64,000 bases of DNA from Oscillatoria acuminata PCC 6304 (GTDB lineage: Bacteria; Cyanobacteriota; Cyanobacteriia; Cyanobacteriales; Laspinemataceae), in contig NC_019693.1 of the NCBI RefSeq assembly GCF_000317105.1, positions 2,232,001 through 2,296,000 on the forward strand, in the 5' to 3' direction. The notes under the pieces were generated by a model. It saw only the letters and a program-made list of their open reading frames with translations. It did no database searches and was not told the origin of the DNA. A program made the position numbers and the translations under genes. How positions within the stretch are numbered: the first letter of the stretch is position 1; the number at the start of each line of letters is the position of its first letter. This document shows, one piece after another, positions 25,784-35,497 of the stretch.

Positions 25784-28252
25784 ATGCAACAGATTTCAGT
25801 CCATCAATCCGCTAAGGTGCAACCCAACCCTACCCGATCGCCATCCTCGAAAATCCCAACTGCCGTCCCGCAAAGCGAAAGCGTCTTATCTCAATTTGTG
25901 GAATATGTTCCGGCAGCAGTGGCAATGGTCGATCGCCAGATGCGCTATTTGGCCTGGTCGCGACGTTGGTACAGTGAATATAGTTCCGGCGATCGCACCT
26001 GTGCCATTGGGCGATCGCATTATGAACTCTTTCCCCATCTGGGCGAATCCTGGCAACAACGCTATCAACATTGTATAGAAACCGGAGAACCGTTGTGCCA
26101 TGAAGATTATCTGATTAAACCCAATGGCAAACCGGAATGGGTAAAATGGGAGATTCAACCCTGGATCGCCGCTGATGGCGAAATTGGCGGGTTGATGTTG
26201 TCTGCCGAACTCCTCACCGAGCGCAAACAACTCGCTGACACCTTACAACTCACCCAATTTGCAATGGATAAAGCGGCAGATGCCGTCCTCTGGATGACCC
26301 CAGACGCCCACTTTAGCTATATCAATGAAGCCGCCTGTCAGTTACTCGGCTATACTCCAGAAGAATTACGCGCGCTCACCGTTTCTCAAATTGACCCGGC
26401 CTTTTCTCCCCCGATTTGGGCCGAACATTGGCGAGCAATCAAACAGTTTCAAACCTTTACCTTTGAATCTAATTACATCACCCAACAAAATCACTCGATT
26501 CCCGTGGAAGTCCGGGTCAATTATTTAACCTTTAATGGTCAAGAATATCACTGTGCCTTCGTGCGAGATATTAGTGAACGCAAACAAGCAGAATCCGACC
26601 TGCACAATGCCAAGGAGCAACTCCAAGCCGTCTTAGATGCGGTTCCCGGTTTAGTCTCTTGGGTGAGTTCAGATTTACGCTATTTGGGGGTGAATCGCCA
26701 TTTAGCCGCAGCCTTCCAAATGCCCGTCGATAGCTTTGCCGATCGCCCGGTGGGGTTCTTACAAAAAAGTCCCAAATTCTCTGAAATGGTTCAGGATTTT
26801 TTTGCCAGTCCTGACCTCACCCAATCCACGGAAATTACCCTAGAGTCCCAAGGAAAACCCCGCAGCTATTTAGTCGTTTCCCAGAAATACCAAAAAGGGA
26901 CAAAAGCCGTTTTTATCGGCATTGATATTAGCGATCGCAAACAAATGGAGGTCGCTTTACGCCGGAGTGAGACCCTGTATCGCACCCTGGCGAAAAACTT
27001 TCCCAATGGGACGGTTTGCCTCTTTGATCCAGACCTCCGTCACACCCTAGCCGAAGGAACCGAACTCCCCAAAGTTGGCTTATCTAAAGAATTAATTGAA
27101 AGTAAAACTCTCGCCGAAGCCTTCCCCTCAGATGTTGCCGAGCTCTACGAACCCCTCTATCGCGATGCATTGGCGGGTCAGGAAAGCGTGACGGAAGTTC
27201 CCTTTGCCAGTCGTCTCTATCTGGCTCATACCTTACCCCTAAAAAATGAGCAGGGAGAAGTGATTGCTGGCATGATTATGACCCAAAATATTACCGAGCG
27301 CAAACAAGCAGAAGATGCCTTACGCCGTTCGGAAGAAAGATTTCGACAAAAAGCTGAAGAACTCAAACAAACCTTACAGGAATTAAAACAAACTCAAACT
27401 CAACTGATTCAAACGGAAAAAATGTCTAGTCTCGGTCAATTGGTGGCTGGAGTGGCTCACGAAATTAACAATCCCGTGAGCTTTATTTATGGAAATATCG
27501 CTCATGCTCGCCAATATGTTCGGGACCTTTTACAGTTGGTGGAACTGTATGGAAAAGAATATCCCCAACCCACTCCGAAGATTCAACAGCATATCGCAGG
27601 AATTGGCCTGAATTTTTTACTGGAAGATTTCCCCAAACTGATGTCTTCTATGCAGGTGGGCGCTGACCGCATTCGGGAAGTGGTGCTGTCTTTGCGAAAC
27701 TTTTCCCGTTTGGATCAAGCTCAGAAAAAGTCCGTCAATGTTCATGAAGGGATTAATAGCACTTTACTGATTTTACAAAATCGTCTCAAGGCAAAAGCCG
27801 GAATGCCCAGCATTGAGGTGATTAAAGAGTATGGAGAAATTCCTCTCATCGAATGTTATGCCGGACAACTGAATCAGGTGTTTATGAATTTACTGGGGAA
27901 TGCGATCGATGTGTTAGAGGAAGAGGGGCAAAAACAGCTTAAAATGCGAGCCAAAGTTTCCAAATTGACAAACGCTTCTCCTGGAACTTTTACCCCCCGG
28001 ATTTGCATTCGCACCGAACGGGTTGGGGACTGTGCCCTAATCCGGATTTCCGATAATGGTCCAGGAATAACAGTCGAGACCAAAAAACATATTTTTGAAC
28101 CGTTTTTTACCACAAAAGAGCCGGGAAAAGGCACTGGATTAGGTTTATCGATTAGCTATCAAATTGTGGTAGAAAAACATTCGGGCCAACTTGACTGTAC
28201 GTCCGTTCCTGGATTGGGAACGGAATTTATTATAACCTTACCTATTCCCTAA
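25784..28252 (+). CDS. Multi-PAS sensor histidine kinase
   Basis: An 822-residue soluble kinase; no membrane helix seen. At least four PAS-type sensor units are marked by the recurrent closing phrase ([27 protein letters not shown]). A coiled coil rich in Gln/Leu/Lys follows, then the dimerisation domain with H559 in GVAHEINNP. The HATPase part has the N box ([11 protein letters not shown]), the DNGPG box and the [15 protein letters not shown] box, so it should be active. AGGAGG precedes the ATG. No response regulator is adjacent. The core is closely similar to the kinase at 37393..39408. Confidence 0.94.
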   Translation: MQQISVHQSAKVQPNPTRSPSSKIPTAVPQSESVLSQFVEYVPAAVAMVDRQMRYLAWSRRWYSEYSSGDRTCAIGRSHYELFPHLGESWQQRYQHCIETGEPLCHEDYLIKPNGKPEWVKWEIQPWIAADGEIGGLMLSAELLTERKQLADTLQLTQFAMDKAADAVLWMTPDAHFSYINEAACQLLGYTPEELRALTVSQIDPAFSPPIWAEHWRAIKQFQTFTFESNYITQQNHSIPVEVRVNYLTFNGQEYHCAFVRDISERKQAESDLHNAKEQLQAVLDAVPGLVSWVSSDLRYLGVNRHLAAAFQMPVDSFADRPVGFLQKSPKFSEMVQDFFASPDLTQSTEITLESQGKPRSYLVVSQKYQKGTKAVFIGIDISDRKQMEVALRRSETLYRTLAKNFPNGTVCLFDPDLRHTLAEGTELPKVGLSKELIESKTLAEAFPSDVAELYEPLYRDALAGQESVTEVPFASRLYLAHTLPLKNEQGEVIAGMIMTQNITERKQAEDALRRSEERFRQKAEELKQTLQELKQTQTQLIQTEKMSSLGQLVAGVAHEINNPVSFIYGNIAHARQYVRDLLQLVELYGKEYPQPTPKIQQHIAGIGLNFLLEDFPKLMSSMQVGADRIREVVLSLRNFSRLDQAQKKSVNVHEGINSTLLILQNRLKAKAGMPSIEVIKEYGEIPLIECYAGQLNQVFMNLLGNAIDVLEEEGQKQLKMRAKVSKLTNASPGTFTPRICIRTERVGDCALIRISDNGPGITVETKKHIFEPFFTTKEPGKGTGLGLSISYQIVVEKHSGQLDCTSVPGLGTEFIITLPIP

Positions 28253-28277
28253 TCTCGATTGGGGAATAGGTAAGGTT
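28234..28277 (+). terminator. 16-bp perfect stem straddling the kinase stop codon
   Basis: AACCTTACCTATTCCC (28234-28249) pairs exactly with 28262-28277; the stop codon is in the loop. No T-run follows, so it may protect the mRNA end or work with another factor. The left arm encodes the last residues TLPIP. Confidence 0.6.
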
Positions 28278-28658
28278 GCGAAATCTAATCGCCAAGGGAC
28301 ACTAGTTTCCGTGTCCCTACGGTTGACAAGCTGTGATGAGGTGAGTTAATCAAGGTAGGATAGTTTGAATAACCGGGTTCAGCGGAACATGACTCTCATT
28401 GTCGCCTCCAGTCTTGGGTTGTTTAAATTTTTTAAAATTTTATTAAAAAAAAATCAGAGCGGACCGTTCTTCTGATATCTTTATAGTTACGCGATCGCAA
28501 CAGGGATGACTGAAGGAGTTACAAATATTCACAATAACTCAGAACTACCTCAAACAGAAGTCAGACCAATTTTCGGAAACTTTGGTGTCGGAGCAAACAA
28601 CGGTTAATCGGAAACAAGTCCTAAACTATAAACGTGATGGGTGGGGAATGGGATAAAA
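28253..28658. other. 406-bp spacer with hairpins
   Basis: Besides the stem at the kinase stop, AGGGACAC (28295-28302) pairs with GTGTCCCT (28311-28318) around an eight-base loop. A/T homopolymer runs occur near 28428-28450. No gene found. The promoter of the GGDEF/EAL gene is expected at the right. Confidence 0.5.
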
Positions 28659-31600
28659 ATGAAGACTCAGAGGGGGCAGAAAATAATCAGGGCAGGATTG
28701 GCCCTGGGATGGTTGGCGATCGCCGGGGCGGTGCTTGGACTGGACCAACCGGGGGCCGGATTAGCTTGGGAAGGCCAACCGGCCCCAACCCTCGGGCAAG
28801 TTGCTGTGGGGGCGATCGCCGCCACACCCATTGGGTTTTCCCCGGTTTCAAGGGGTCCGGATTCTCTCTGGAAACAGAAGAGGGCCGGCACTATACCGCC
28901 TTTAGAAACAGTCGGGTTTATCACTCCAGGAGGTCGCTACTCAGGGGAGTTTAAATTAATAAAAAATCTGGCATTCCTTGACCCAAACCCTATAAAACTG
29001 AAGGACTTAATCCAAAATTTAAGTTCCTGTTTACAGCCTGCCCCTGCCTCAATTTCTGAGGAATTCATAGCGGCGATTACAAGGGAGCATCTTAATTTTG
29101 AAAAGAGACCTAACCCCCCAGCCCCCTTCCCTACAAGGGAAGGGGGAGAAAGAGATTTATTCCCCCCTCCCCTTGTAGGGGAGGGGGGCAGGGGGGAGAG
29201 GTCCGACTGGTTTTTAGGCAACATTGAGATGCTCCTGGCTACAACGGCTCACCCCCATTCCCAACCTCACCCTTCTCAAGATGTTTCCGAATCCTCTTTT
29301 CTGGTGGCAATTAACCCCTGGGGAACGGTTCAAAACTCTTATCAAATTGCTTTATTTATCTTGCTCAGTACCACCGGAACCTTCCTGATGCTGCATCATA
29401 TTAGTCTGAGAATGCAAACCCAGTTCAACGCTGATGTCACTGAAAAGGAAGCATTGCCAGTCGCCTCAGACGGATTGTTAAATCTACTCGATACCAACCC
29501 CGCCTTTAACTGTGCTATCAAACCCAATGGCAAAGTTTTCTTTATGAATCAAGCCATGTTAGAACGAGCCGGTTATACTCGTCCAGAAGTATTGGGAATA
29601 AATTATATTTATACTTTTGTTCCCGAACCTGACCGGCCATTGGTTTTTCAAACCTTGGAGGAACTCACTCAGCAAACCCAAACCCAACGAATCCAAACCC
29701 GCATTCTCACAAAGCAGGGAGAAGAAATCTGGGTGGAGTGGTGTGTTCGGGCTGTGTTCACCGGCGATCGCCAGACCTTAGACTATTGGATCGCGACCGG
29801 AATCGAGATTGAAGACCCCAGTCGAGTCGAAGCTCATACTCGTCTATGGGAGAACATGACCCAGGCGGTGAGTGCAGCGCCAGATTTTGAATCCGCGTTA
29901 GAAATCGCACTTTGTAGCCTCGCCGAAACCCTGGGATACTCTGCCGGGGAAGCCTGGGTTGTCAACCCCGAGGGAACCGCCCTAGACTGTTCTGGACTAT
30001 ACTACGCTGCACCGGGGAACTCTTACCCCGCCCGGTGTAGCGACTTACGATTAGAACTCAATCAGGGGTTACCCGGACGAGTGATGGCATCGGCAGAACC
30101 GGAATGGATAGCAGATCTCGCGGCAGAACCCGAGAAAGGGTTTCCTAGCGTTCACAGCGCGATCGCCTGCGGACTCACCAGTGCCTTGGGGATTCCGATT
30201 CTGGCCGATCGCCGGGTCTTGGCGGTATTGGTCTTTTTTCAGTCAACCCCGGGAAAATTGGATCCGCGAATGCTGCCGCGCATCTCCTCAATGGCGCTCC
30301 AAGTGGGGTCTGTCTTACATCGGTTACAGACTTTAAAGGCACTCCAGCAAGCCGAAGCCAACTATCGCAGTATTGTAGAAAATGCCGTAGAAGGAATTTT
30401 TCAGACCACCCCGGATGGACGGTATATGAGTGCGAATCCAGCTTTGGCAGAACTCTATGGGTATGCTTCCCTCCCGGAATTGATGGCGGCCCTGTGCGAT
30501 CGCTCCCATCAAATCTACGTTGATCCCCGTTGTCCAGAGGAGTTTATTCGCCTGTTACAGGAACAAGATGTGGTTTCAGGATTTGAAACCCAGGTTTATC
30601 GGGCTGATGGTAGTATGATTTGGATTTCTCAAAATGCTCGTGCTGTGCGCGATGTTCGGGAGCAATTGATGTATTATGAAGGGTCTGTGGTGAATATTAC
30701 CGATCGAAAATGGACGGAGGCACAGCTACGATACAATGCCTCTCACGATGCACTCACCGGGTTATGGAACCGAAGTTTTTTTATGGATCGGTTGGTCAAA
30801 GCCGTCTCCCGCGCTCAAAGTGAAGCGGATTATGAGTTTGCTGTCCTGTTCATGGATTTGGATGATTTCAAGTTGGTGAATGATAGTTTAGGTCATTTCG
30901 TAGGCGATCGCTTGTTGATGGCGATCGCCGGACGACTCGAACAATGTTTAGGTCCGAACGATACCCTCGCCCGATTTGGCGGGGATGAATTTACCTGGTT
31001 GTTGGAAGATATTCCCCGGGTTGAAGATGCGATCGCCGTAGCGCATCAAGTCCATGAAACCTTACGCCAGCCTTTTACTGTGGGAACTCACGAGGTGTTT
31101 GCTGGGATGAGTATTGGCATCGTTCATAGTACCGCCGGCGATCGGCGTCAGCCTGATTTTTTGCGGGATGCCGATATCGCCATGTATCGCGCCAAAGCCC
31201 GGGAAAAAGGCGGATATGTGGTATTTAATACGACCATGCGTGAGGAAGCCATCCTGCGCTTGGAGTTAGAGACAGATCTGCGCTGGGCGATCGAACGCGG
31301 CGAGTTTCAGATGTTTTATCAGCCCATTGTGAGACTGTCTACGGGAGAAATTAGTGGATTTGAAGCCCTGATCCGATGGTCTCATCCCCGCAAGGGCTGG
31401 ATTTCTCCCAATGTATTTATCCCCGTGGCTGAGGAAACCGGCGTAATCGAACGCATCGGTGAATGGGCGCTGATTCAAGCCTGTAGTCAGTTAAGAAACT
31501 GGAAAAAGCAATTTCCCACTTATCCTTCCTTGAAAATGAGTGTGAATCTTTCCGGGAAGCAACTGACTCAGAAGTTGAGCGATCGCATTGAGGAAATTCT

Positions 31601-32048
31601 CCAGGAAACCGGGGTCGATGGCTGGGATTTGAAATTAGAAATTACTGAAACGGCCCTAGTGGAAGACCCCGAAGGTGCGATCGCCATCCTGGACCGCCTC
31701 AAAGCCCTCGATATTCAGTTATGCATTGATGATTTTGGCACAGGTTACTCCTCTTTGAGTTATCTCCATCGCTTCCCCGTGGATGTTTTAAAAATCGACC
31801 GCTCTTTTGTTAGCAAAATGTCCCCACTCAATGACGATTCTGAAATTGTCAGAACCATTGTCACCCTGGCCCATACCCTAGGATTGGATGTGATTGCAGA
31901 AGGCATTGAAACCCTAGATTCTATGCACGAACTCGAACTCCTCCGCTGTAAATATGGTCAGGGCTACTTTTTTTCCGAACCCGTTAACGGTGAGGCGGCG
32001 GCACTCTTATTAACCCAAGGTCAGTTGAGTGACCTAGAGGTGAGTTAA
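28659..32048 (+). CDS. PAS/GAF sensor diguanylate cyclase/phosphodiesterase (GGDEF-EAL)
   Basis: Controls the second messenger cyclic di-GMP. Order: an N-terminal hydrophobic segment, a low-conservation region containing an inserted repeat, a membrane helix (QIALFILLSTTGTFLMLHHI), PAS, GAF, PAS, then GGDEF and EAL. The cyclase motif is intact (GGDEF at 774-778) and so is the phosphodiesterase motif (E902-A903-L904, plus DDFGTGYSSLSYL and EITETALVEDP), so both activities are possible. I use the ATG at 28659; an in-frame GTG six codons earlier is the alternative. It is about 1129 residues. Confidence 0.94.
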   Translation: MKTQRGQKIIRAGLALGWLAIAGAVLGLDQPGAGLAWEGQPAPTLGQVAVGAIAATPIGFSPVSRGPDSLWKQKRAGTIPPLETVGFITPGGRYSGEFKLIKNLAFLDPNPIKLKDLIQNLSSCLQPAPASISEEFIAAITREHLNFEKRPNPPAPFPTREGGERDLFPPPLVGEGGRGERSDWFLGNIEMLLATTAHPHSQPHPSQDVSESSFLVAINPWGTVQNSYQIALFILLSTTGTFLMLHHISLRMQTQFNADVTEKEALPVASDGLLNLLDTNPAFNCAIKPNGKVFFMNQAMLERAGYTRPEVLGINYIYTFVPEPDRPLVFQTLEELTQQTQTQRIQTRILTKQGEEIWVEWCVRAVFTGDRQTLDYWIATGIEIEDPSRVEAHTRLWENMTQAVSAAPDFESALEIALCSLAETLGYSAGEAWVVNPEGTALDCSGLYYAAPGNSYPARCSDLRLELNQGLPGRVMASAEPEWIADLAAEPEKGFPSVHSAIACGLTSALGIPILADRRVLAVLVFFQSTPGKLDPRMLPRISSMALQVGSVLHRLQTLKALQQAEANYRSIVENAVEGIFQTTPDGRYMSANPALAELYGYASLPELMAALCDRSHQIYVDPRCPEEFIRLLQEQDVVSGFETQVYRADGSMIWISQNARAVRDVREQLMYYEGSVVNITDRKWTEAQLRYNASHDALTGLWNRSFFMDRLVKAVSRAQSEADYEFAVLFMDLDDFKLVNDSLGHFVGDRLLMAIAGRLEQCLGPNDTLARFGGDEFTWLLEDIPRVEDAIAVAHQVHETLRQPFTVGTHEVFAGMSIGIVHSTAGDRRQPDFLRDADIAMYRAKAREKGGYVVFNTTMREEAILRLELETDLRWAIERGEFQMFYQPIVRLSTGEISGFEALIRWSHPRKGWISPNVFIPVAEETGVIERIGEWALIQACSQLRNWKKQFPTYPSLKMSVNLSGKQLTQKLSDRIEEILQETGVDGWDLKLEITETALVEDPEGAIAILDRLKALDIQLCIDDFGTGYSSLSYLHRFPVDVLKIDRSFVSKMSPLNDDSEIVRTIVTLAHTLGLDVIAEGIETLDSMHELELLRCKYGQGYFFSEPVNGEAAALLLTQGQLSDLEVS
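29107..29203. repeat. 97-bp palindromic C/G-rich repeat inside a coding region
   Basis: The element begins GACCT and ends AGGTC, with two internal palindromes (CCCCCTTCCCT/AGGGAAGGGGG type, and CCCCTTGTAGGGG). Left and right halves are nearly reverse complements. It is read through in frame by the GGDEF/EAL gene as a Pro/Arg/Gly/Glu-rich stretch (PAPFPTREGGERD, then PPPLVGEGGRGER). A related single unit lies in the spacer at 33793-33839. Confidence 0.85.
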
Positions 32049-32302
32049 AGGCGGGGGTTTGCACGCCCGGTCTGGCCACCAGTGCTTTCGACGCAGATTT
32101 AACCTGATCCCCACCTCCACTTCAACATTAACCACTTTGCCCTTGAGCTTTTCCGACTTCCGACAAGTCAGAAGTTTTTCCGTTACAATAAATGCGAGCC
32201 TTTAGGGGAAATCTACGCAAGCGCAATCGCGCTTTTACTTGGGTGACGTTCAATCTCATCACCCCCTCAAAAAAAGCGAATTTAGCGAATAGTAACTTTT
32301 CC

Positions 32303-33763
32303 ATGAAACTAAAACTTTTCAATCCAAGCTCACAATCCAAGTTTTTCCTTTCTAGGAAATATTTCGGGTATCTTGTTCCTTTTTTATGTTCTTTGGGAAT
32401 CGCCTTATTTCCCTCCCTGACTGTGGCTCGGGATGCTCAGTTTTCTGCCGTTCCATCCGGGATATCCCGAGTCCATCCGACTGCTCAATTACAAGACCGG
32501 AAAACCCAAATCAGCCAAGGAAGTTCCCCGAGTGATTTTGCTCAGGCTGTTACAGCAATTGAGCAACAATGGGAAACGGTATTTGAAGATTATTTTGGCA
32601 GAAATTTATCAGAAGCTACCCTGAGTGGGGAAGAGATTGGCGAAGCATTGGCCGTCGTTGAACAAAAAACGGGTCAAAAGTCGGCGGTAATTTACATGAT
32701 TCCCGGTGAGGATAAACTTGAACTCTTGTTAGTCACGGCGGATGGAGGCGTCACGGGTCGGACGATCGCCGAAACGAATCAGGAGATGCTGATAGAAACG
32801 GCACAACAATTACGGCAGCGCATGACTAGCCCTAGCCGAAGAAGTACCCGGTCCTATCTGCCTCAAGCTCAACAACTTTATACTTGGACGATCGCCCCCT
32901 TGCGCGATGAGTTGCAGTCCCTAGGCATCGAAAACCTGTTGTTATGTGTGGGTCCGGGATTGCGAGCGGTCCCCTTTGCCGCCTTACATGATGGGGAAGA
33001 ATTTTTGGTGGAACAATACAGTCTGGCCCTGATTCCTGCCTTTAACATGATTGACTTGAATCCCAGTAACCTCGCAAATACAGAAGTTTTGGCAATGGGG
33101 GCTTCCCTTTTTGAAAACCTCTCTCCCCTGCCTGCGGTCCCCGTGGAACTCTCACAAATTGCCCGTTATCTGTGGCCAGGAGAGGTGTTTCTCAATGAAA
33201 ATTTTACCCAGGAAAACTTACAGTCGCAATTGCAAGAATCCCGCTATGGAATCGTTCATCTCGCCACTCACGCGGATTTTCAGGAGGGAGACCCGACTGA
33301 ATCTTATATTCAATTGTGGGATAGTCAACTCACTTTAAATGATATGCAACAGTTAAAACTCGATGAATCGGCGATCGGATTGATGGTGTTGAGTGCTTGT
33401 AAGACAGCAGTCGGCAGCCAAGATGCAGAAAAGGGATTTGCCGGATTAGCGATTCAAAGTGGGGTTCCCTCTGCCTTAGCGAGTTTATGGTATGTGAGCG
33501 ATTTAGGAACTCTGGCGCTGATGTCTGAGTTTTACAATACGTTCAAAACTGAGGAGGAAGATGCGCGATCGATCCTCAAGGCGGAAGCGCTGCAAAAGAC
33601 CCAACTTGCCATGCTGCGAGGAGAAGTGCGCCTAGAAGACGGGAACCTCGTCAGCGATCGCGGGGTACTTCCTCTCCCTGGAGAATTAGGAGAATTTACG
33701 GGGGAAAATTTAGCTCACCCTTACTTTTGGGCCGGGTTTACCCTAATTGGCAGTCCCTGGTAA
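32303..33763 (+). CDS. Exported CHAT-domain (caspase-like) protein
   Basis: About 486 residues. I start at the ATG at 32303 (MKLKLFN), which gives a clean signal peptide (YLVPFLCSLGIALFPSLTVA); 37 further upstream codons are open but not signal-like. The rest is a CHAT peptidase domain: H323 in GIVHLATHADF and C366 in MVLSACKTAVG form the Cys-His dyad, followed by the family phrase GFAGLAIQSGVPSALASLWYV. CHAT enzymes are caspase/separase relatives. Most carry TPR repeats; here they are absent and a 100-residue Gln/Glu-rich N-terminal part precedes instead. The substrate is unknown. Confidence 0.9.
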   Translation: MKLKLFNPSSQSKFFLSRKYFGYLVPFLCSLGIALFPSLTVARDAQFSAVPSGISRVHPTAQLQDRKTQISQGSSPSDFAQAVTAIEQQWETVFEDYFGRNLSEATLSGEEIGEALAVVEQKTGQKSAVIYMIPGEDKLELLLVTADGGVTGRTIAETNQEMLIETAQQLRQRMTSPSRRSTRSYLPQAQQLYTWTIAPLRDELQSLGIENLLLCVGPGLRAVPFAALHDGEEFLVEQYSLALIPAFNMIDLNPSNLANTEVLAMGASLFENLSPLPAVPVELSQIARYLWPGEVFLNENFTQENLQSQLQESRYGIVHLATHADFQEGDPTESYIQLWDSQLTLNDMQQLKLDESAIGLMVLSACKTAVGSQDAEKGFAGLAIQSGVPSALASLWYVSDLGTLALMSEFYNTFKTEEEDARSILKAEALQKTQLAMLRGEVRLEDGNLVSDRGVLPLPGELGEFTGENLAHPYFWAGFTLIGSPW

Positions 33764-34357
33764 GAAGCTATTGCCGCTTGCGATCGCCCAGAGTGACCTA
33801 ACCCCCCAACCCCCTTCCCTAAAAGGGAAGGGGGAGAAGTCGCGTAACCTGTGCTGGGTGCCCAAACCTCTTGCACGAAAAGGAAAATAGCGAAAATGGA
33901 TGCTCACACTCCTCATAACTTCTGTACCCAATCAGTCTGGGAACCGCTATATAAGAAGCTATTGCAGCGATCGCCTTGGTTGGGAACGGTAGAAGTCGGT
34001 TGGCGATCGCTGCTGAAACTCATTTCACTTGTGGGTTAAAATGTTCCAGAATCGGCTCAATTTAAGGAAAAATTTCTGATAGAACCTACCCGGTTTAATA
34101 AGATTCTTTCAGAGTCATTATTTGAGAGAACAACGCCACCCCAAATACCGAGCCATTGTTGAAGCGATCGCCTGCTATTTTAAATTCTGACTCATTGATT
34201 AGACTCACTCCTGGGAAATCATTCACTGGACCTGATTTAAGTCCGGTTCATTCAATCAGAGTTCGTCGATTTTGCCAAACCCTATGCAAACATCATACAA
34301 TTATCCCATTGCCAGTGATTTTTATAACTCGGGTTTTGCACCCTATCAGAAAAATCG
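33764..34357. other. 594-bp spacer
   Basis: Contains the palindromic repeat at 33793-33839. AGAAGCTATTGC occurs both at 33764 and at 33953 followed by a GATCGCC site, a short repeated phrase. Nothing recognisable is encoded; a 62-codon open frame at 33851 has no family-like features. Confidence 0.5.
33793..33839. repeat. Palindromic C/G-rich repeat in spacer
   Basis: CCCCCTTCCCT (33810-33820) pairs with AGGGAAGGGGG (33824-33834), preceded by GACCTAACCCCCCAA. It is the same unit as the left half of the in-gene element at 29107-29203, so the repeat is mobile or was mobile in this genome. Confidence 0.8.
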
Positions 34358-35425
34358 ATGAAAATGTTTGTTCCAGGTCGTCTTTGTTTATTTGGAGAAC
34401 ACAGTGATTGGTCCGGGGGATATCGAAGCATCAATCCGGCTCTCCAAAAAGGATACACCCTCAGTGTCGGGACCAATCAAGGTATTTATGCTGAAGTCAA
34501 ACCCCATCCCACGCACCTGATTCTTCACTCCTGCCTGACCGATGGCACTCGTAAAGAATTGTTACAGCTTCCGATGGAACGGGAGGTGCTCCTGGCTGAA
34601 GCGAAAAAGGGCAGTTTTTTTAGCTATGCCGCAGGAGTGGCCTATCAAGCCCTCACCCTTTATCACGTTCAAGGGATAGAAATTGATAACTATAAAACGG
34701 ATTTACCCATTCAAAAAGGGTTAGCATCCAGTGCCGCAATCTGTGTTCTAGTCGCCCGAGCTTTTAATGACTTATATGAGCTAAAATTAACCCGGCGCGG
34801 GGAAATGGAATTAGCTTACCAAGGGGAAATTACCACTCCCTCTCGCTGTGGTCGGCTGGATCAAAGTTGTGCCTACGGGAACCGGCCTGTCATGATGGTA
34901 TTTGACGGGCAACATATTAATATTATAGAACTCAACAGTCCCCAGAGTTTATTTTTTGTGATTGTGGATTTAGCTGCCTCTAAAAACACTCACGAAATTC
35001 TCAGCATTCTCAATCAATGTTATCCCTTTGCCACCAATGAGATTAAGCAAAATGTTCATAAATATCTAGGGGATATCAGCGCTCGGATTACGCAAGAAGC
35101 TGCGATCGCCTTGGAACAGGGAGATGCCCCATTTATTGGGGCCTTAATGAAACAAGCCCAGGCAGAATTTGACCGCCATTTAATTCGGGCTTGTCCCTCA
35201 CAATTAACCGCACCTGTTCTGCATTCCGTTCTCAAGCATCCTCCGCTTCAGACTTTCATTCTAGGTGGAAAAGGTGTCGGGTCTCAAGGGGATGGTACGG
35301 CACAATTTATTGTGAGAAATCAAGAAAGTCAGCAGCGGGTTATTGAGATTATTAAACGAGATTTCCCTCAAATGCACTGTCTGAAACTGGTAATTTCCTC
35401 CTCCTCTCCAGATGCTGTAGAATGA
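34358..35425 (+). CDS. GHMP-family sugar kinase
   Basis: A 355-residue GHMP kinase. The opening PGRLCLFGEHSDWSGGYRSI is the substrate-binding start typical of galactokinase/mevalonate-kinase relatives. LPIQKGLASSAAICVLVARAF is the ATP-binding motif 2, and the C-terminal FILGGKGVGSQGDGTAQFIV is motif 3. The GEHSD phrase points to a sugar rather than mevalonate. It lies just upstream of a nucleotidyltransferase on the same strand (72 bases), so together they may phosphorylate a free sugar at C1 and couple it to a nucleotide. Galactose, arabinose or glucuronate are possible substrates; the sequence does not decide. Confidence 0.85.
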   Translation: MKMFVPGRLCLFGEHSDWSGGYRSINPALQKGYTLSVGTNQGIYAEVKPHPTHLILHSCLTDGTRKELLQLPMEREVLLAEAKKGSFFSYAAGVAYQALTLYHVQGIEIDNYKTDLPIQKGLASSAAICVLVARAFNDLYELKLTRRGEMELAYQGEITTPSRCGRLDQSCAYGNRPVMMVFDGQHINIIELNSPQSLFFVIVDLAASKNTHEILSILNQCYPFATNEIKQNVHKYLGDISARITQEAAIALEQGDAPFIGALMKQAQAEFDRHLIRACPSQLTAPVLHSVLKHPPLQTFILGGKGVGSQGDGTAQFIVRNQESQQRVIEIIKRDFPQMHCLKLVISSSSPDAVE

Positions 35426-35497
35426 AGGAACGGACATTCTACAACTTCTGAGGTTAATAGTTTCCTTGATGATTGATAATATTTGCTAATTTTTAAC

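Noticed and set aside
33851-34039. 62-codon open frame in the spacer after the CHAT gene
   Set aside because: No recognisable motif or ribosome site, and it contains repeated spacer phrases.
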